A stretch of 64,000 bases of DNA from Clarkia xantiana subsp. parviflora (lineage: Eukaryota; Streptophyta; Magnoliopsida; Myrtales; Onagraceae): the NCBI GenBank assembly GCA_036873135.1, contig JAPTYO010000021.1:310001-374000 (forward strand), read 5' to 3'. The notes under the pieces were generated by a model. That model was not told the origin of the DNA. It did not search any database and saw only the letters and a program-made list of their open reading frames with translations. This document shows, piece after piece, positions 1 to 9,216 of the stretch. The position numbers and the translations under genes are program-made. Every line of letters begins with the position of its first letter. The first letter of the stretch is position 1.

Positions 1-1428
1 CAAGCCAAGGACCTGATAAAGAGCTTCCAAAGCTTTGACATTGAGTCAGTCCCAAGAGAACAAAACCAAGAGGCAGACGCCTTAAGTAAACTGGCCTTAG
101 GGGCAGAAGCAGGCAAAGAGGTTCATTTCATAGAGCAAAGAATACAATCAGTGATAGAACAAATGGAGGTTCTAGCAATAGATGAAGCAGAAGTCTGGAT
201 GACACCAATGAGACAATACATCATGGAAGGAAAGCTCCCAAAAGATAAGGTGGAAGCAGTCAAGATTGAAAGAATGGCTAGGAATTACGCAGTGATGGAC
301 AATGAACTCTACAAGAAAGGATACTCCACACCTTTCCTCAAATGCATAGCATACCCAGAAACAGAGAGAGTGCTGGCAGAACTCCATGAGGGAGATGCGG
401 GGTGCCATGAAGGAGCACGGTCAATAAGCCGAAAGGTCTACAACCTAGGATACTATTGGCCATCAATGAGCAAAGAAGTAGCAGACTTGGTACAAAAATG
501 TGATCACTGCCAAAGGTACTCCAGAAATATAACAGCCCCACCAGCAAAGCTAAGCTCCATCTCAGGAGCCTGGCCTTTCGCGCAATGGGGGATTGATTTG
601 ATAGGCCCCCTACCAAAGACAAAAGGTCAGAAGACTTGCATAATTGTTGCAATAGACTACTTCTCCAAGTGGATAGAAGCAAAGGCAATGGGGAAGACAA
701 CAAACGACCAAGTCGTCAATTTCATCCAATCTCACATTGTCTCGAGGTACGGAGTGCCAAGAGCAATAATAAGTGACAATGGCCCACAATTCAAGAGCAA
801 GAAATTGCAATGGTATTGTGAAAGACTGAATATAGACCACCGTTTCGCATCAGTAAAGCACCCTCAGACAAACGGACAGGTAGAATCAGCAAACAAGATA
901 GTGCTAGATGGCCTAAAGAAACGACTCCACGCCACCAAGGGAAGTTGGGTAGATGAGCTGGAAAATGTTCTATGGGCAGTGCGGACAACACCAAAGATAT
1001 CCACAGGAGAAACGCCATTTGGCCTAGTGTACGGAACTGAAGCGGTGGCACCAGCAGAAATAGCTGTACAATCACTGAGGACCAAGTACTTTGAGGAGCA
1101 TGAGAACAACAAAGCAAGGCTTTTAGATTTAGACATGGTGGAGGATAAAAGGTGGAATTCGGAAGAAGCACAGACACGAATGCGCCTTGTCTCAGCAAGA
1201 TACTACAACCGCCAAGTCAAGGAGAGACAATTCCACGTAGGAGAACTGGTACTAAGAAGGACGGAGTTCTCACACTTAGACCAAGTCAGAAAATTATCTC
1301 CGAAGTGGGAAGGACCATACAAGATAGCGTCAGTTCCCTACGTAAACGCTTATCGCCTCGAAGATGGGGAAGGGTATATCTCCACAAACACCTTCAGTGG
1401 AGAGCACCTAAAGAAGTACTACGTATAA
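1..1428 (+). CDS. Retrotransposon pol C-terminus: RNase H tail and complete integrase (partial at 5' end)
   Basis: The frame is open from base 1, so the coding region begins outside the window. The first 40 or so codons match the end of the archaeal-type RNase H that Tat elements carry (ending EADALSKLALG). The integrase follows. Its zinc-binding HHCC motif is seen in HEGDAGCHEGAR and KCDHCQRYS. The catalytic D, D and E are in WGIDLIGPLP, ISDNGPQF and QVESANK. The C-terminal part (VGELVLRRTEF, then LSPKWEGPYKI) is the usual DNA-binding SH3-like region, and no chromodomain follows. The stop at 1426-1428 is natural. Integrase joins cDNA into host DNA in the nucleus. No break is visible, so this domain could still be functional. 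The first GTG at 151 is not a real start. Confidence 0.93.
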   Translation, partial: QAKDLIKSFQSFDIESVPREQNQEADALSKLALGAEAGKEVHFIEQRIQSVIEQMEVLAIDEAEVWMTPMRQYIMEGKLPKDKVEAVKIERMARNYAVMDNELYKKGYSTPFLKCIAYPETERVLAELHEGDAGCHEGARSISRKVYNLGYYWPSMSKEVADLVQKCDHCQRYSRNITAPPAKLSSISGAWPFAQWGIDLIGPLPKTKGQKTCIIVAIDYFSKWIEAKAMGKTTNDQVVNFIQSHIVSRYGVPRAIISDNGPQFKSKKLQWYCERLNIDHRFASVKHPQTNGQVESANKIVLDGLKKRLHATKGSWVDELENVLWAVRTTPKISTGETPFGLVYGTEAVAPAEIAVQSLRTKYFEEHENNKARLLDLDMVEDKRWNSEEAQTRMRLVSARYYNRQVKERQFHVGELVLRRTEFSHLDQVRKLSPKWEGPYKIASVPYVNAYRLEDGEGYISTNTFSGEHLKKYYV

Positions 1429-1726
1429 GAAGAAAGCACAAGCAAAAGACCATATCCTTAGTTTCATATTTCACATTTTGCGTGCTTCAGCTTCACAAGC
1501 TTTTCAAAAAACAACTTTTGAGAAGGAAAACTCACGGAGTTACTCCAACTCTACAACTATCTTTCATTCCTACAAAGGATGTCTTGGTGCACCAAGGCAT
1601 CCCAAGTGTACAAAAACATGAATGCTCCTAAGGGAGTAGTAGTTACTCAAGAGTATTTTCCAGTGAATGTAGTGGTATAATCACGAAGTTATCCTTACAC
1701 AGATATGACTTCAAGTCAATGACAGG
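1429..1726 (+). other. Untranslated spacer between integrase and tandem array of element 1
   Basis: About 300 bases with no convincing coding frame. It joins the pol stop codon to the first 49-bp repeat unit and belongs to the 3' untranslated part of the element. Confidence 0.6.
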
Positions 1727-2275
1727 TTCGACGCCCCCAAGAGCGTATCTTGAGAGTAGTTTCCATACTACGACATTCGACGCCCCCAAGAGCGTATCTT
1801 GAGAGTAGTGTTCATACTACGACCTTCGACGCCCCCAAGGGCGTATCTTGAGAGTAGTTATTACACTACGACCTTCGACACCCCCAAGAGCGTATCTTGA
1901 GAGTAGTGTTCATACTACGACCTTCGACGCACCAAGAGCGTATCTTGAGAGTGGTTTCCAAAAACTACGAACTTCGACGCCCCCAAGAGCGTATCTTGAG
2001 AGTAGTGTTCATACTACAACCTTCGACGCCCCCAAGAGCGTATCTTGAGAGTAGTTATTACACTACGACCTTCGACGCACCAAGAGCGTATCTTGAGAGT
2101 GGTTTCCAAAAACTACGAATTCGACGCCCCCAGGAGCGTATCTTGAGGTAGATTTGCAACCTACCAGATTCGACGCCCCCAAGAGCGTATCTTGAGGTAG
2201 AAAAAACACTACCAGTTCGACGCCCCCAAGAGCGTATCTTGAGGTAGATTTCAAACTACCAGTTCGACGCCTACC
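1727..2275 (+). repeat. 49-bp tandem repeat array with two hairpins per unit (element 1)
   Basis: About eleven units, each starting near ttcgacgcccccaagagcgt; successive starts at 1727, 1776 and 1825 give a 49-bp period. Each unit holds two short inverted repeats: CAAGA, loop gcgta, TCTTG; and GTAGT, loop of about six bases, ACTAC. In the last units, from about 2144, the second stem becomes GGTAG with CTACC. Variable tandem repeats downstream of integrase are typical of Tat elements. Confidence 0.9.
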
Positions 2276-2503
2276 AGGAGCGTATCTTTGGTCTAACCTG
2301 AGCCCTCCGGGAGCCTATCCTGTGAAACGTTAAGTGCCGTCCGAGAGCCTGTCTCGTGAACAGATTTTGACACCCGTCAAGAACGTATCGGTGGACTAAC
2401 CTGTGCCCTCCGGGAGCCTATCCTGTGAAACGTTAAGTGCCGTCCGAGAGCCTGTCTCGTGAACAGATTTCGACGCCCACCAAGAGCGTATCTTTGGTCT
2501 AAC
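2276..2503 (+). repeat. Diverged higher-order repeat, about 100 bp x 2, continuing the 49-bp array
   Basis: Two near-identical blocks contain ccctccgggagcctatcctg and ccgtccgagagcctgtctcg. They look like 49-bp relatives in which the first hairpin changed to CGGGA with TCCTG and to CGAGA with TCTCG. The last partial unit (about 2468-2503) returns to the accaagagcgtatctttggt form. Confidence 0.8.
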
Positions 2504-2921
2504 AGTACAACGTATACCGTGTAAGGGGTATCAGAAGAGATCATCACACCATGCTTAGAAGGATACCATTCTTAGAAGGATACCATGCTCAGAAGGATAA
2601 CATGAGAAAGAAATTTCTAAGTAAAGTAATGTGAAGAACAAGTAATGTTTTTTCTTTATGAAATGGCAGGTAAGACATGAAGGAAAGCACGAAAGAAGGA
2701 TAAGTAAAGGAAACACACCAAGGAAAGGGTCCATACCCAAAGAACCATACACAGAGCATAGGGAGACATCATGAGAAGAGATATAAGCACACGGCCATGT
2801 ATACAACGAGTATAAACAAGTGTATCAGACAAAGATGGCAACACTAAGAAAGGTGGAGTTTTAAACTCTAAAGACAACCACAACTCACAAACACACGAGA
2901 CTACCACAATAAATAGGGGTA
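2504..2921. other. Spacer with a short 17-bp repeat, downstream of the antisense gene
   Basis: No supported gene on either strand. Three copies of a 17-bp unit beginning cttagaaggatacca occur at about 2554, 2571 and 2588, the last with two changes. The antisense gene ends at 2922, so this stretch is likely its 3' untranslated region. Confidence 0.5.
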
Positions 2922-3985
2922 CTATTCCTTTATCTTCGCAATATGCTTAAGTGCAAAGTCTGACAAATCACCAAGACGAGAGAAAGGAAAGTCAGGAGCA
3001 ATCATGTGAATACGCTCAAGAATCTCCTTAAAGGAAATACGTTTCGCCACAGAGCAGCGAACGTCCATAGCAGCCTGATAAGCGGAAGAGGCCTTATACT
3101 CAGCAATGGCACACTCCTTCGCCTCCACACGAAACATTTCCTCCAGAGAGACTAACTCAGCAGCCCGGAGTGTCTCATCACGATAAGACCTTTGTTTCAA
3201 CGCCTCAACCTCTTCATTGAGAAGAGCAATGCGACCCTCCAAGTCTCGGCACCGCAAATCAGTAATGCGACTATGCTCCAAACAGCTAATAAGACTGGAG
3301 TTAAGGGAGACACAAATGTCCTCGTACACCTTCCTCTCCTCAGCAAGATGAATAGCAAGGGTGGATAAATTAACAAGGTCGGCCATACCCTGCAACAAAA
3401 ATAAAAGATGAGACGGATAACGCATGGAGAAGAAGTATGCCAAAGGATAAAATGGTTAATAACATTACAGAAGCATAACGAGCCAACACATCACGAGCCA
3501 ACTCATAAGTTGCCTCCGACCCTTTGGAGAGGGACACACGATCAGCAGGAGGAACAGCAGACTGCAGAACACGAACTCCAACCTCGGGAGTTTGCAAAGA
3601 AGATTGATTGTCAAAACGAGCCCCACGCCCATAATAAGGCGCCCACTCAGACCCAACAATTCCATCAACAGGTGGACGAGACAGCTCCTTCCGACTCAGA
3701 CGTGGAAGACGAAGTCTACCTATAACAAAGTACAGAGTAAATACCAATATACATTAAAGAAACTCAGTTGCTCAAGAACTCACCAAACAGGGAGGAAGGA
3801 AAAGACGGCTCCCGGACCTTCGATTGGGGGGCATCAATATAGAAAGAAGATGGCACCCTAACGTCACCACCCTTACCTCCAGTTAGAGAACACCTCCCCG
3901 CACCATAGAAAACCGATCTTTTTACAATCGAAGATCCGGTCCCGGAATTAACCACTCCCACACGCACTGGCCTCTTACTCCTCAT
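2922..3985 (-). CDS. Spliced antisense gene of a Tat retrotransposon, 306 aa, coiled-coil protein
   Basis: The protein is unrecognised; its position, on the opposite strand between integrase and the 3' LTR, matches the additional antisense ORF known in Tat elements. Three exons read in frame: 3985-3784, 3719-3469 and 3389-2922. Introns are GT-AG: donor tttggtgagt, acceptor ttgttatag; donor tctgtaatg, acceptor tttgttgcag. The first join is within a glycine codon and the second falls between codons; both keep the frame, giving 306 residues. A stop lies two codons upstream of the ATG at 3985. The N-terminal third is basic (MRSKRPVRVG). The last exon has long heptad-like helices (for example RIALLNEEVEALKQRS) and ends SDFALKHIAKIKE. 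No catalytic motif or membrane segment is seen, and function is unknown. The tail resembles the fragment at 23111-23451. Confidence 0.7.
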
Positions 3986-4134
3986 CAATCACCAGAAAGT
4001 TCTGCTGACCGGAAAAAACACAGGCTTAGTCCAAGGAAAACAGAAAGCAAACAGTAGACAAGAGATACGAACTCATCTCCCTAGAATGACGGATACAAAG
4101 TCAAAAGACAAGAATAGAAAGACGACAAGGAAAA
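3986..4134 (-). other. Probable leader of the antisense gene
   Basis: This sits between the antisense ATG and the 66-bp array. It has no clear coding sense and an in-frame stop just upstream of the ATG. It is probably transcribed leader or intron. Confidence 0.35.
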
Positions 4135-4600
4135 CCCCACCAGCCAACAGGCAGAGGCAGGGGATAGGGGGAGATAGTCATAACCCCTAGCATAAGGAGA
4201 CCCCACCAGCCAACAGGCAGAGGCAGGGGGCAGGGGGAGATAGTCATAACCCCTAGCATAAGGAGACCCCACCAGCCAACAGGCAGAGGCAGGGGGCAGA
4301 GGGAGGTAGTCATAACCCCCAGCATAAGGAGACCCCTCTAGCCAACAGGCATAGGCAGGGGGCAGGGGGAAATAGTCATAACCCCCAGCATAAGGAGACC
4401 CCTCTAGCCAACAGGCATAGGCAGGGGGCAGGGGGAAATAGTCATAACCCCCAGCATAAGGAAGCCTCATCAGCCAACAGGCAGAGGCTAGAAGGCAGAT
4501 GGAGATAGTTACGACCCCCAGCACAGAGAGACCCACGGGCCAACAAGCAAAAACAAGGGGCAAAAGGAGATAATTATAATCCCAATATAGAAGACTTCGC
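4135..4600. repeat. 66-bp tandem repeat array, about 7 units (element 1)
   Basis: Unit boundaries at 4135, 4201, 4267 and 4333 give an exact 66-bp period; units begin ccccaccagccaacaggcag. The first four or five units are very similar and those beyond about 4460 are diverged. Because 66 is divisible by three, the - strand stays open and would read a 22-residue repeat containing PYAGGYDY and LPLPPA. I do not call a protein there because the frame has no supporting domain and follows from the period. Confidence 0.9.
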
Positions 4601-4774
4601 CCGCCAATAAGCGGAAACATGAGAGTAGAAAGATGGAAAAGTGACGAATCAAATAGGACTACATTACCATGAAAACATACAAATCAAGAACGAGACAAGT
4701 AAGGAAACGATTAAAGGAGAAGCAGAATTAAATCCCTCAAAGGCAATGCTCACACAAAAAGAGAAGACACATAC

Positions 4775-4883
4775 CTCAATGTGACGCGCGCCCCGAGAAA
4801 CAAACCTGATCAGAAATCCCACCGCCAAAAGGAAAAGAAGAGAAAAGGACAATGAGAATGAGGTAATCACTTCTCCTTTTATA
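4775..4883 (-). promoter_or_regulatory. Candidate promoter and first exon of the antisense gene
   Basis: On the - strand a TATAAAA lies at 4883-4877. A short open stretch from an ATG at 4870 runs to a good donor, GAG followed by GTATGT, with the exon ending at 4775. This would place the 66-bp array in a 5' intron. Direct splicing in frame to the exon at 3985 is blocked by a stop, so the first exon is likely non-coding or the model is incomplete. Prediction only. Confidence 0.3.
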
Positions 4884-5407
4884 ATACAAAGGATTAGGGT
4901 TTTTCTAGAGTCGCCAAATCAACACCGTTGATTTTTAGAAAGGAAAATTTCAAGGGACAGATTCAAAAACTAGTTCCTATTAACCACGGTTAAATCCATG
5001 CTCACCCTAGTTAACATCCCCTAAGGTTTATTTTCAAGTATCCCATACTTAGGAAAATTTTTGGCTAAAATTAATTTTTCCTCACTTAGATAAAATCCCG
5101 GCACGAATTTGAAGCATAGGTCATTTAATTACATTCGTATCACACCCCTGTGCAAGTGTATATTTTTTGAGTAGGCACCTGTAGCAGAGATAAGTTTATT
5201 ATTCCTATCTCAGACGGACGCGTGCCTAGGCACACGTCCGTGCTAATCTGACGTTTACAATTCCTCTATCTCATTAGACAGGGGGCAGAGTCAGAGGCAA
5301 ACATCCATGGGTAAGCAAACATTCAGACAAAGAAGGTAAAACCCCGGTTTCAAATTGCGCATGTCATACCATCCTAAAATAGAGTCAATCAAGGGTTAGG
5401 CCATTGG
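4884..5407. other. Untranslated region between antisense gene promoter and polypurine tract
   Basis: About 520 bases with no supported gene, before the polypurine tract of element 1. A short imperfect repeat around cagacggacgcgtgcctagg and cacacgtccgtgc at about 5211-5242 can form a hairpin. Otherwise I see nothing. Confidence 0.4.
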
Positions 5408-5423
5408 TTGACTCGGGGGCATG
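5408..5423 (+). other. Polypurine tract of element 1
   Basis: The purine-rich stretch within ttgactcgggggcatg sits directly before the LTR start TGATGG. It is the expected second-strand priming site of an LTR retrotransposon. The exact LTR border could be 5422 (TGTGATGG) or 5424; the inverted LTR ending at 10040 favours 5424. Confidence 0.7.
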
Positions 5424-5574
5424 TGATGGATATACGCCCAATTTGAACCCGTTGACTTCCGAACCGTTATATTTTTATCGTCACATTTATGATTGTAAAT
5501 CGAAACTTCAACCCGGACACTTCGCGAGAACATCGACGGCTCGGACGGGGCCGAAGTGCCCGTCCGGCCGGGGC

Positions 5575-5880
5575 GAACTCACCTAGGTGAGGTTGGGTGG
5601 CCACACCCGACCTCCCCTAGGGGAGATCGGGTCAGCCGACCCGATCTCCCCTAGGGGAGATCGGGTGGACCAACCCGATCTCCCCTAGGGGAGATCGGGT
5701 GGACCAACCCGATCTCCCCTAGGGGAGATCGGGTGGACCAACCCGATCTCTCCTAGGAGAGATCGGGTCGGCCAACCCGATCTCTCCTAGGAGAGATCGG
5801 GTCGGCCAACCCGATCCCTCCTAGGAGGGATGGGGTTGGCCAACCCCACCCTCCCTAGGGGGGGTTGGGTGTCCTCACCC
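5575..5880. repeat. Array of perfect palindromes in the LTR (about 34-bp period)
   Basis: Eight or so units are each centred on cctagg. The commonest core is the palindrome gatctcccctaggggagatc, extended on both sides by cg and ggt/acc, with short linkers such as ggacca. Variants change both arms together (tctcctaggaga, ctccctaggggg), so the dyad symmetry is mostly kept. Confidence 0.92.
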
Positions 5881-6067
5881 AACCCCTACCCTTGGGGGTC
5901 GGATTTCTCCCCCCCCCAAGGGCCCCGACACCACTTTCGGACTCCCACGCTCGGTCCACTCCGCCTACCTCCTCCGAATCCTAAGGTCTTAATTATGTGC
6001 TTAAAGGTTAATTAATTGTGTTTAAAGGCTAACGATGTCATTAAGCTACCTTAATGACACCGTTGCC

Positions 6068-6075
6068 TATAAATA
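6068..6075 (+). promoter_or_regulatory. LTR promoter TATA box
   Basis: TATAAATA in a CG-rich to AT-rich transition, about 320 bases before the LTR end. The same box occurs on the - strand in the inverted LTR at 9458-9465, which supports it as the promoter of this family. Confidence 0.65.
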
Positions 6076-6706
6076 CCCCACCTTCACAACTCATTTGGGA
6101 ATCTTGGCCATTTGGACATTTTAGCTCTGACATCTCTCTAGCTTTATCTCTCTAGAAAAATACTGACTTAGGCATCGGAGAGGGTTCACCAGGCACCACC
6201 CCCCCCCCTCCGTGTCTGGTATTGCCCCTTCTGCAGGGTAGAAGGAGAGAAGAAGCAAAGGAAGGAAGGAAGGAAAGAAGAAGATAAGCTAAGGCAGAGC
6301 AGCTCAGGAACATCGGATCACACACATCCCCCGTAAGGAGTGAGATCAAAGCCGACCCCCCGTTGACCTAGATCTCATAACTTAACACATGACTTCAATG
6401 ACAGGATTTTCTACCGATGTTTATTCTATTAGGACTTGTATCCTTGGTTGCCTTCCTTTCTTGTGAGATGGCGAAGGAGTGTTTACGAACACTCCAATGT
6501 GTTGTGCTTGGTAGAGGTATGCGCCTAATCTTTATGGCGCTGTCTTGAATCTTCGTGTACCTATCTTTGATGAACATGTTATTCATTGCATATATAACAC
6601 GGAGTCCAAGGATCTCCGGGTTAGGATCATATTTTGAGAACAGAGACGTAGTAATCTATTAGATAACCTCTTTATCTACGGAGTTTATTTTTGCAAGGAT
6701 AAATGC

Positions 6707-6760
6707 AAGGATACTTGTAAGGATACTTGTAAGGATACTTGTAAGGATACTTGTAAGGAT
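6707..6760. repeat. 12-bp minisatellite, about 4-5 units
   Basis: The unit ggatacttgtaa is repeated almost perfectly inside decayed element 2. It is a local slippage repeat with no gene call. Confidence 0.85.
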
Positions 6761-6784
6761 ATGTGTTCCATCCTTATTCCTGGT

Positions 6785-7015
6785 TCATTTGCCGTGCCGT
6801 GTCCCTAATGGGTGTGTTGATGTTCTGACCACCTTTACTAGTAGGGGGTCCTTTGGTATTAGGTATGCCTGACTCTTCTCTAGTATCATCAATGGTTGGT
6901 CATGGTAGATGTCTGACGGACTCCCTTCATGCACTATGGTTCTCTTCATGTCAAAGTTGGTGATTCCCTCTCTTATGACTAATATATCATTGTGTGGAAA
7001 TACTATGTTTTCCAT
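6785..7015 (-). pseudogene. Decayed retrotransposon aspartic protease (element 2)
   Basis: A short open stretch reads FPHNDILVIREGITNFDMKR, then TIVHEGSPSDI. It lines up with the protease of element 3, which has SPHDDALVVTLDVDGFEMKR followed by ILIDGGSSSDI. The catalytic aspartate of the D-G-S motif is replaced by histidine-glutamate here, and stops flank the stretch, so it cannot work. Its order after gag fits element 2. Confidence 0.65.
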
Positions 7016-7122
7016 ATCCCTTTTTAAAAGCTTGATGATGGTGTCACCATTCTTCCTTTGCTAGGCTTGGTGTCCTTGAGCGTTTTTGATGGAAGTGTAT
7101 TCCATTACCTGGGATGAGCTTA

Positions 7123-8893
7123 CTAGGTGAAATCATAAAAATCCGCTGGAGGTGTTTGTCTCTGATGGTGGGCGTTGCCCATGTGATATGGTTTCCTCCA
7201 TTTTTGGAGGGATGTGTTCGCGGCTACCCCCTCTTGTGCTAATGGGCGTTTGTGGGGAGGGCATGTTGTGACTGGTGCCCCCTTTGCATACCAATGCCAG
7301 ATGGGATCCTTTGACGGGCTTGGCCCTAGGATGCTTAGTGGAAGGTTGTAGTATGGGTAATCCTTTGTGACCTTCATGGTAGTTCCTCTATAGGATGTTG
7401 GGAGTGCTCAACTTATTTTTGTAAGTGAGCCTTCTATCTTGTGATCTTTCCCAGAAACTTGACCTTATAGGTGTTCTTTGGGATTGAGGAATCTGTTCCT
7501 TGTGCGTCTCTTGATTGGCGATGGCCTTTTACTGATTCTTCTAGTGGTCCACCTGTGTATATATATATCACGGAGCCCGAAGGCGTCCGGTATGGTCATT
7601 TTTGGAAAACATGTTGGTATCAAGTATCAAAATCTACCCCTTTTAGGGAGTTGACTTGTTGTGTAGTTAGATTAAATAAGAGGATATGGGTGTGGGGTGT
7701 TGATATCCCCTGCTTCCTTGGTAATGTAACTGTTTTCCTCCGTTAGTCTGTGTGTATTTCTTCCACTTGAGGAATATAAGGTCGCATCCTTGCAAGGTGG
7801 ACTATGTGGAGGTGTATCCTTCATGTATGCTATGTGTGATCTCACTTCACTATGTCTCTCCATGAGACTTCCCATTGTAGTAGCTATGTACTAACATGGT
7901 GTGGTACTCTATGAGTCCACTGTTCAAATCCTTGTCTTTTCAACTCCTCCCCTGTTCTAGGGGATGTGTGCCAAGGGTTGTCATGCACAAGGGGTTTGGA
8001 TCTGTCGTGCTGTATCATGGGTAGGTGGTTGCCTTATTGTGTTGTTGGGACTATGTCCTTCCCTTTGAGCTTTCCTTGGTATGTCCCTTGGTCATGTTTG
8101 TGCTGATACGGACTGTATGTGTACATTGCCAGGGTAGATGTTGGAACTCCTATATCCTTATTGGTCTGGCATGTATGTCCTCCCTTAGTGCGGTGTATGT
8201 CCCTGTTGGGGTACTTGGTTGAACTCCTGCCTCCTTGGAGGTCTTGCCTGTCTATCTTCCCCCAGGGGGGTGTATGCCTTGGCATCCTGCTGTGTCTGTT
8301 GCTGCCTTGGAGGCACAAATTGCTGCCTTCCCTCTGGGAGTGGCCCTTGGTTATCTCTCATTTGTTCTTCTCGCTGCCTTGTTCGAGGGTGCGAGTGGTG
8401 TTCTTCTTCTGGGTCTTGTTCTTCCTCATGAACTTCTTCTTCTTCATGCTGGTGTTGCCTTCTCTGCCTGTTCCTCAGAGTCTCTATATGGGCTAGCAGC
8501 TCATCCAATGCGTTCATCAACCTCGGAGTCACTGTCTGTGCTCCTTGCGAGTATGCGGGCCTTATGTTGGTTGTGTGGGTGCGATTGTCGTTCCTTTGAG
8601 TTAGTATTCCATATGGATACCCTTGAGGTTGTGCCTCATAGTAGTACCCTTGTGGAGGTGCCGTGTATTGGGATGGCACTCCTTGTTGCCCCCCTGTCCC
8701 TGTGGCTTCCTAGTCAATGGAGTTGGAGCTGTGGAAGCCTCCTCCCTGCTTGTTAGGCTGGGGTGCCTGTGGGGCTACCTGAGGCTCTGGTGTGCAGGCT
8801 ATTTCTCTGGGTTAGGCTGCCTTGCTGGAGGTATAGGCTGTCTCCCTCGCCTATTGCCCCCAGGTGGGCGGTGATGCCTATATACTAAGCTGT
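7123..8893 (-). pseudogene. Decayed gag region of element 2
   Basis: The first ATG after the primer binding site is near 8893 (MTNSLVYR). Downstream the frame is broken by stops and shifts. Pieces remain at 8679-8185 (N-terminal low-complexity gag with runs of Q, E, R and H, including HEEEEVHEEEQDPEEE), at 8318-8034 in another frame, and at 7377-7123. The gag core and zinc knuckle are not recognisable with certainty. The + strand open stretches here are shadows. Confidence 0.55.
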
Positions 8894-8940
8894 TCGTCAT
8901 CGCTCTTGTTATTGCCAGGCTTTCTGTTCGAAGCCCACGG

Positions 8941-8951
8941 ACGGCGCCAAG
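8941..8951 (-). other. Primer binding site region of element 2
   Basis: On the - strand the LTR end CCTAACA is followed directly by cttggcgccgt. The TTGGCGCC signature just inside the 5' LTR is also present in element 3. I do not assign the primer tRNA. Confidence 0.75.
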
Positions 8952-9101
8952 TGTTAGGTTATAAAGTCTAGGTCAACGGGTCGTCAATCTAGAATTTATC
9001 TCCCACTAATGAAATGTCGGGTTCACTGTTCCTAGGACTAGTCATTCTGATACATGCCCTTCTGCTCCCTTGGGGTAGTCGTTCTGATATATGTCCTTCT
9101 C

Positions 9102-9216
9102 TTCTCTCCTTCTGACCTCCTTTCCTTCTCTCCTTCTGACCTCCTTTCCTTCTCTCCTTCTGACCTCCTTTCCTTCTCTCCTTCTGACCTCCTTTCCTTC
9201 TCTCCTTCTGACCTCC
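9102..9216. repeat. 24-bp minisatellite in LTR of element 2, about 5 units
   Basis: The unit ctccttctgacctcctttcc plus ttct is repeated nearly perfectly. The - strand would read an 8-residue repeat (SEGEKERR), which I treat as a consequence of the 24-bp period and not as a gene. The element 1 LTR has only a purine-rich stretch at the matching place, so the expansion came after the two copies diverged. Confidence 0.9.

Larger units (their letters stand above)
1..6387 (+). mobile_element. Tat-lineage Ty3/gypsy LTR retrotransposon, 3' part (element 1)
   Basis: In order on the + strand I see the tail of a second RNase H domain, a complete integrase, a 49-bp tandem array, a spliced gene on the opposite strand, a 66-bp tandem array, a polypurine tract and an LTR. 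Integrase last, no chromodomain, tandem repeats downstream of pol and an antisense gene before the 3' LTR are known traits of the plant Tat lineage (Ogre, Retand, Grande relatives). The 5' half lies outside the window. The integrase frame is intact to its end, so the copy is fairly young. Its right end abuts a second element in opposite orientation. Confidence 0.88.
5424..6387 (+). mobile_element. 3' LTR of element 1
   Basis: The LTR begins TGATGGATATACGCC and ends ataacttaaca, about 964 bp. The borders were set by matching the inverted LTR at 8952-10040, which begins and ends alike. It holds a palindrome array in its first part, a TATA box near 6068 and a purine-rich stretch at 6240-6290. 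The right flank starts catga, the candidate 5-bp target duplication whose partner would lie beyond the left edge. Confidence 0.85.

Noticed and set aside
1848..2151. Overlapping + strand open frames over the 49-bp array, encoding PRAYLESS-like repeats
   Set aside because: They arise from the tandem array in several frames at once, with no start context or domain.
4081..4620. Long - strand open frame with a 22-residue repeat
   Set aside because: The frame is kept open by a 66-bp period; no start context, domain or splice link supports a protein. Recorded as a repeat.
8025..8874. Several + strand open frames rich in leucine and cysteine
   Set aside because: They mirror the decayed gag on the - strand and have no recognisable domain.
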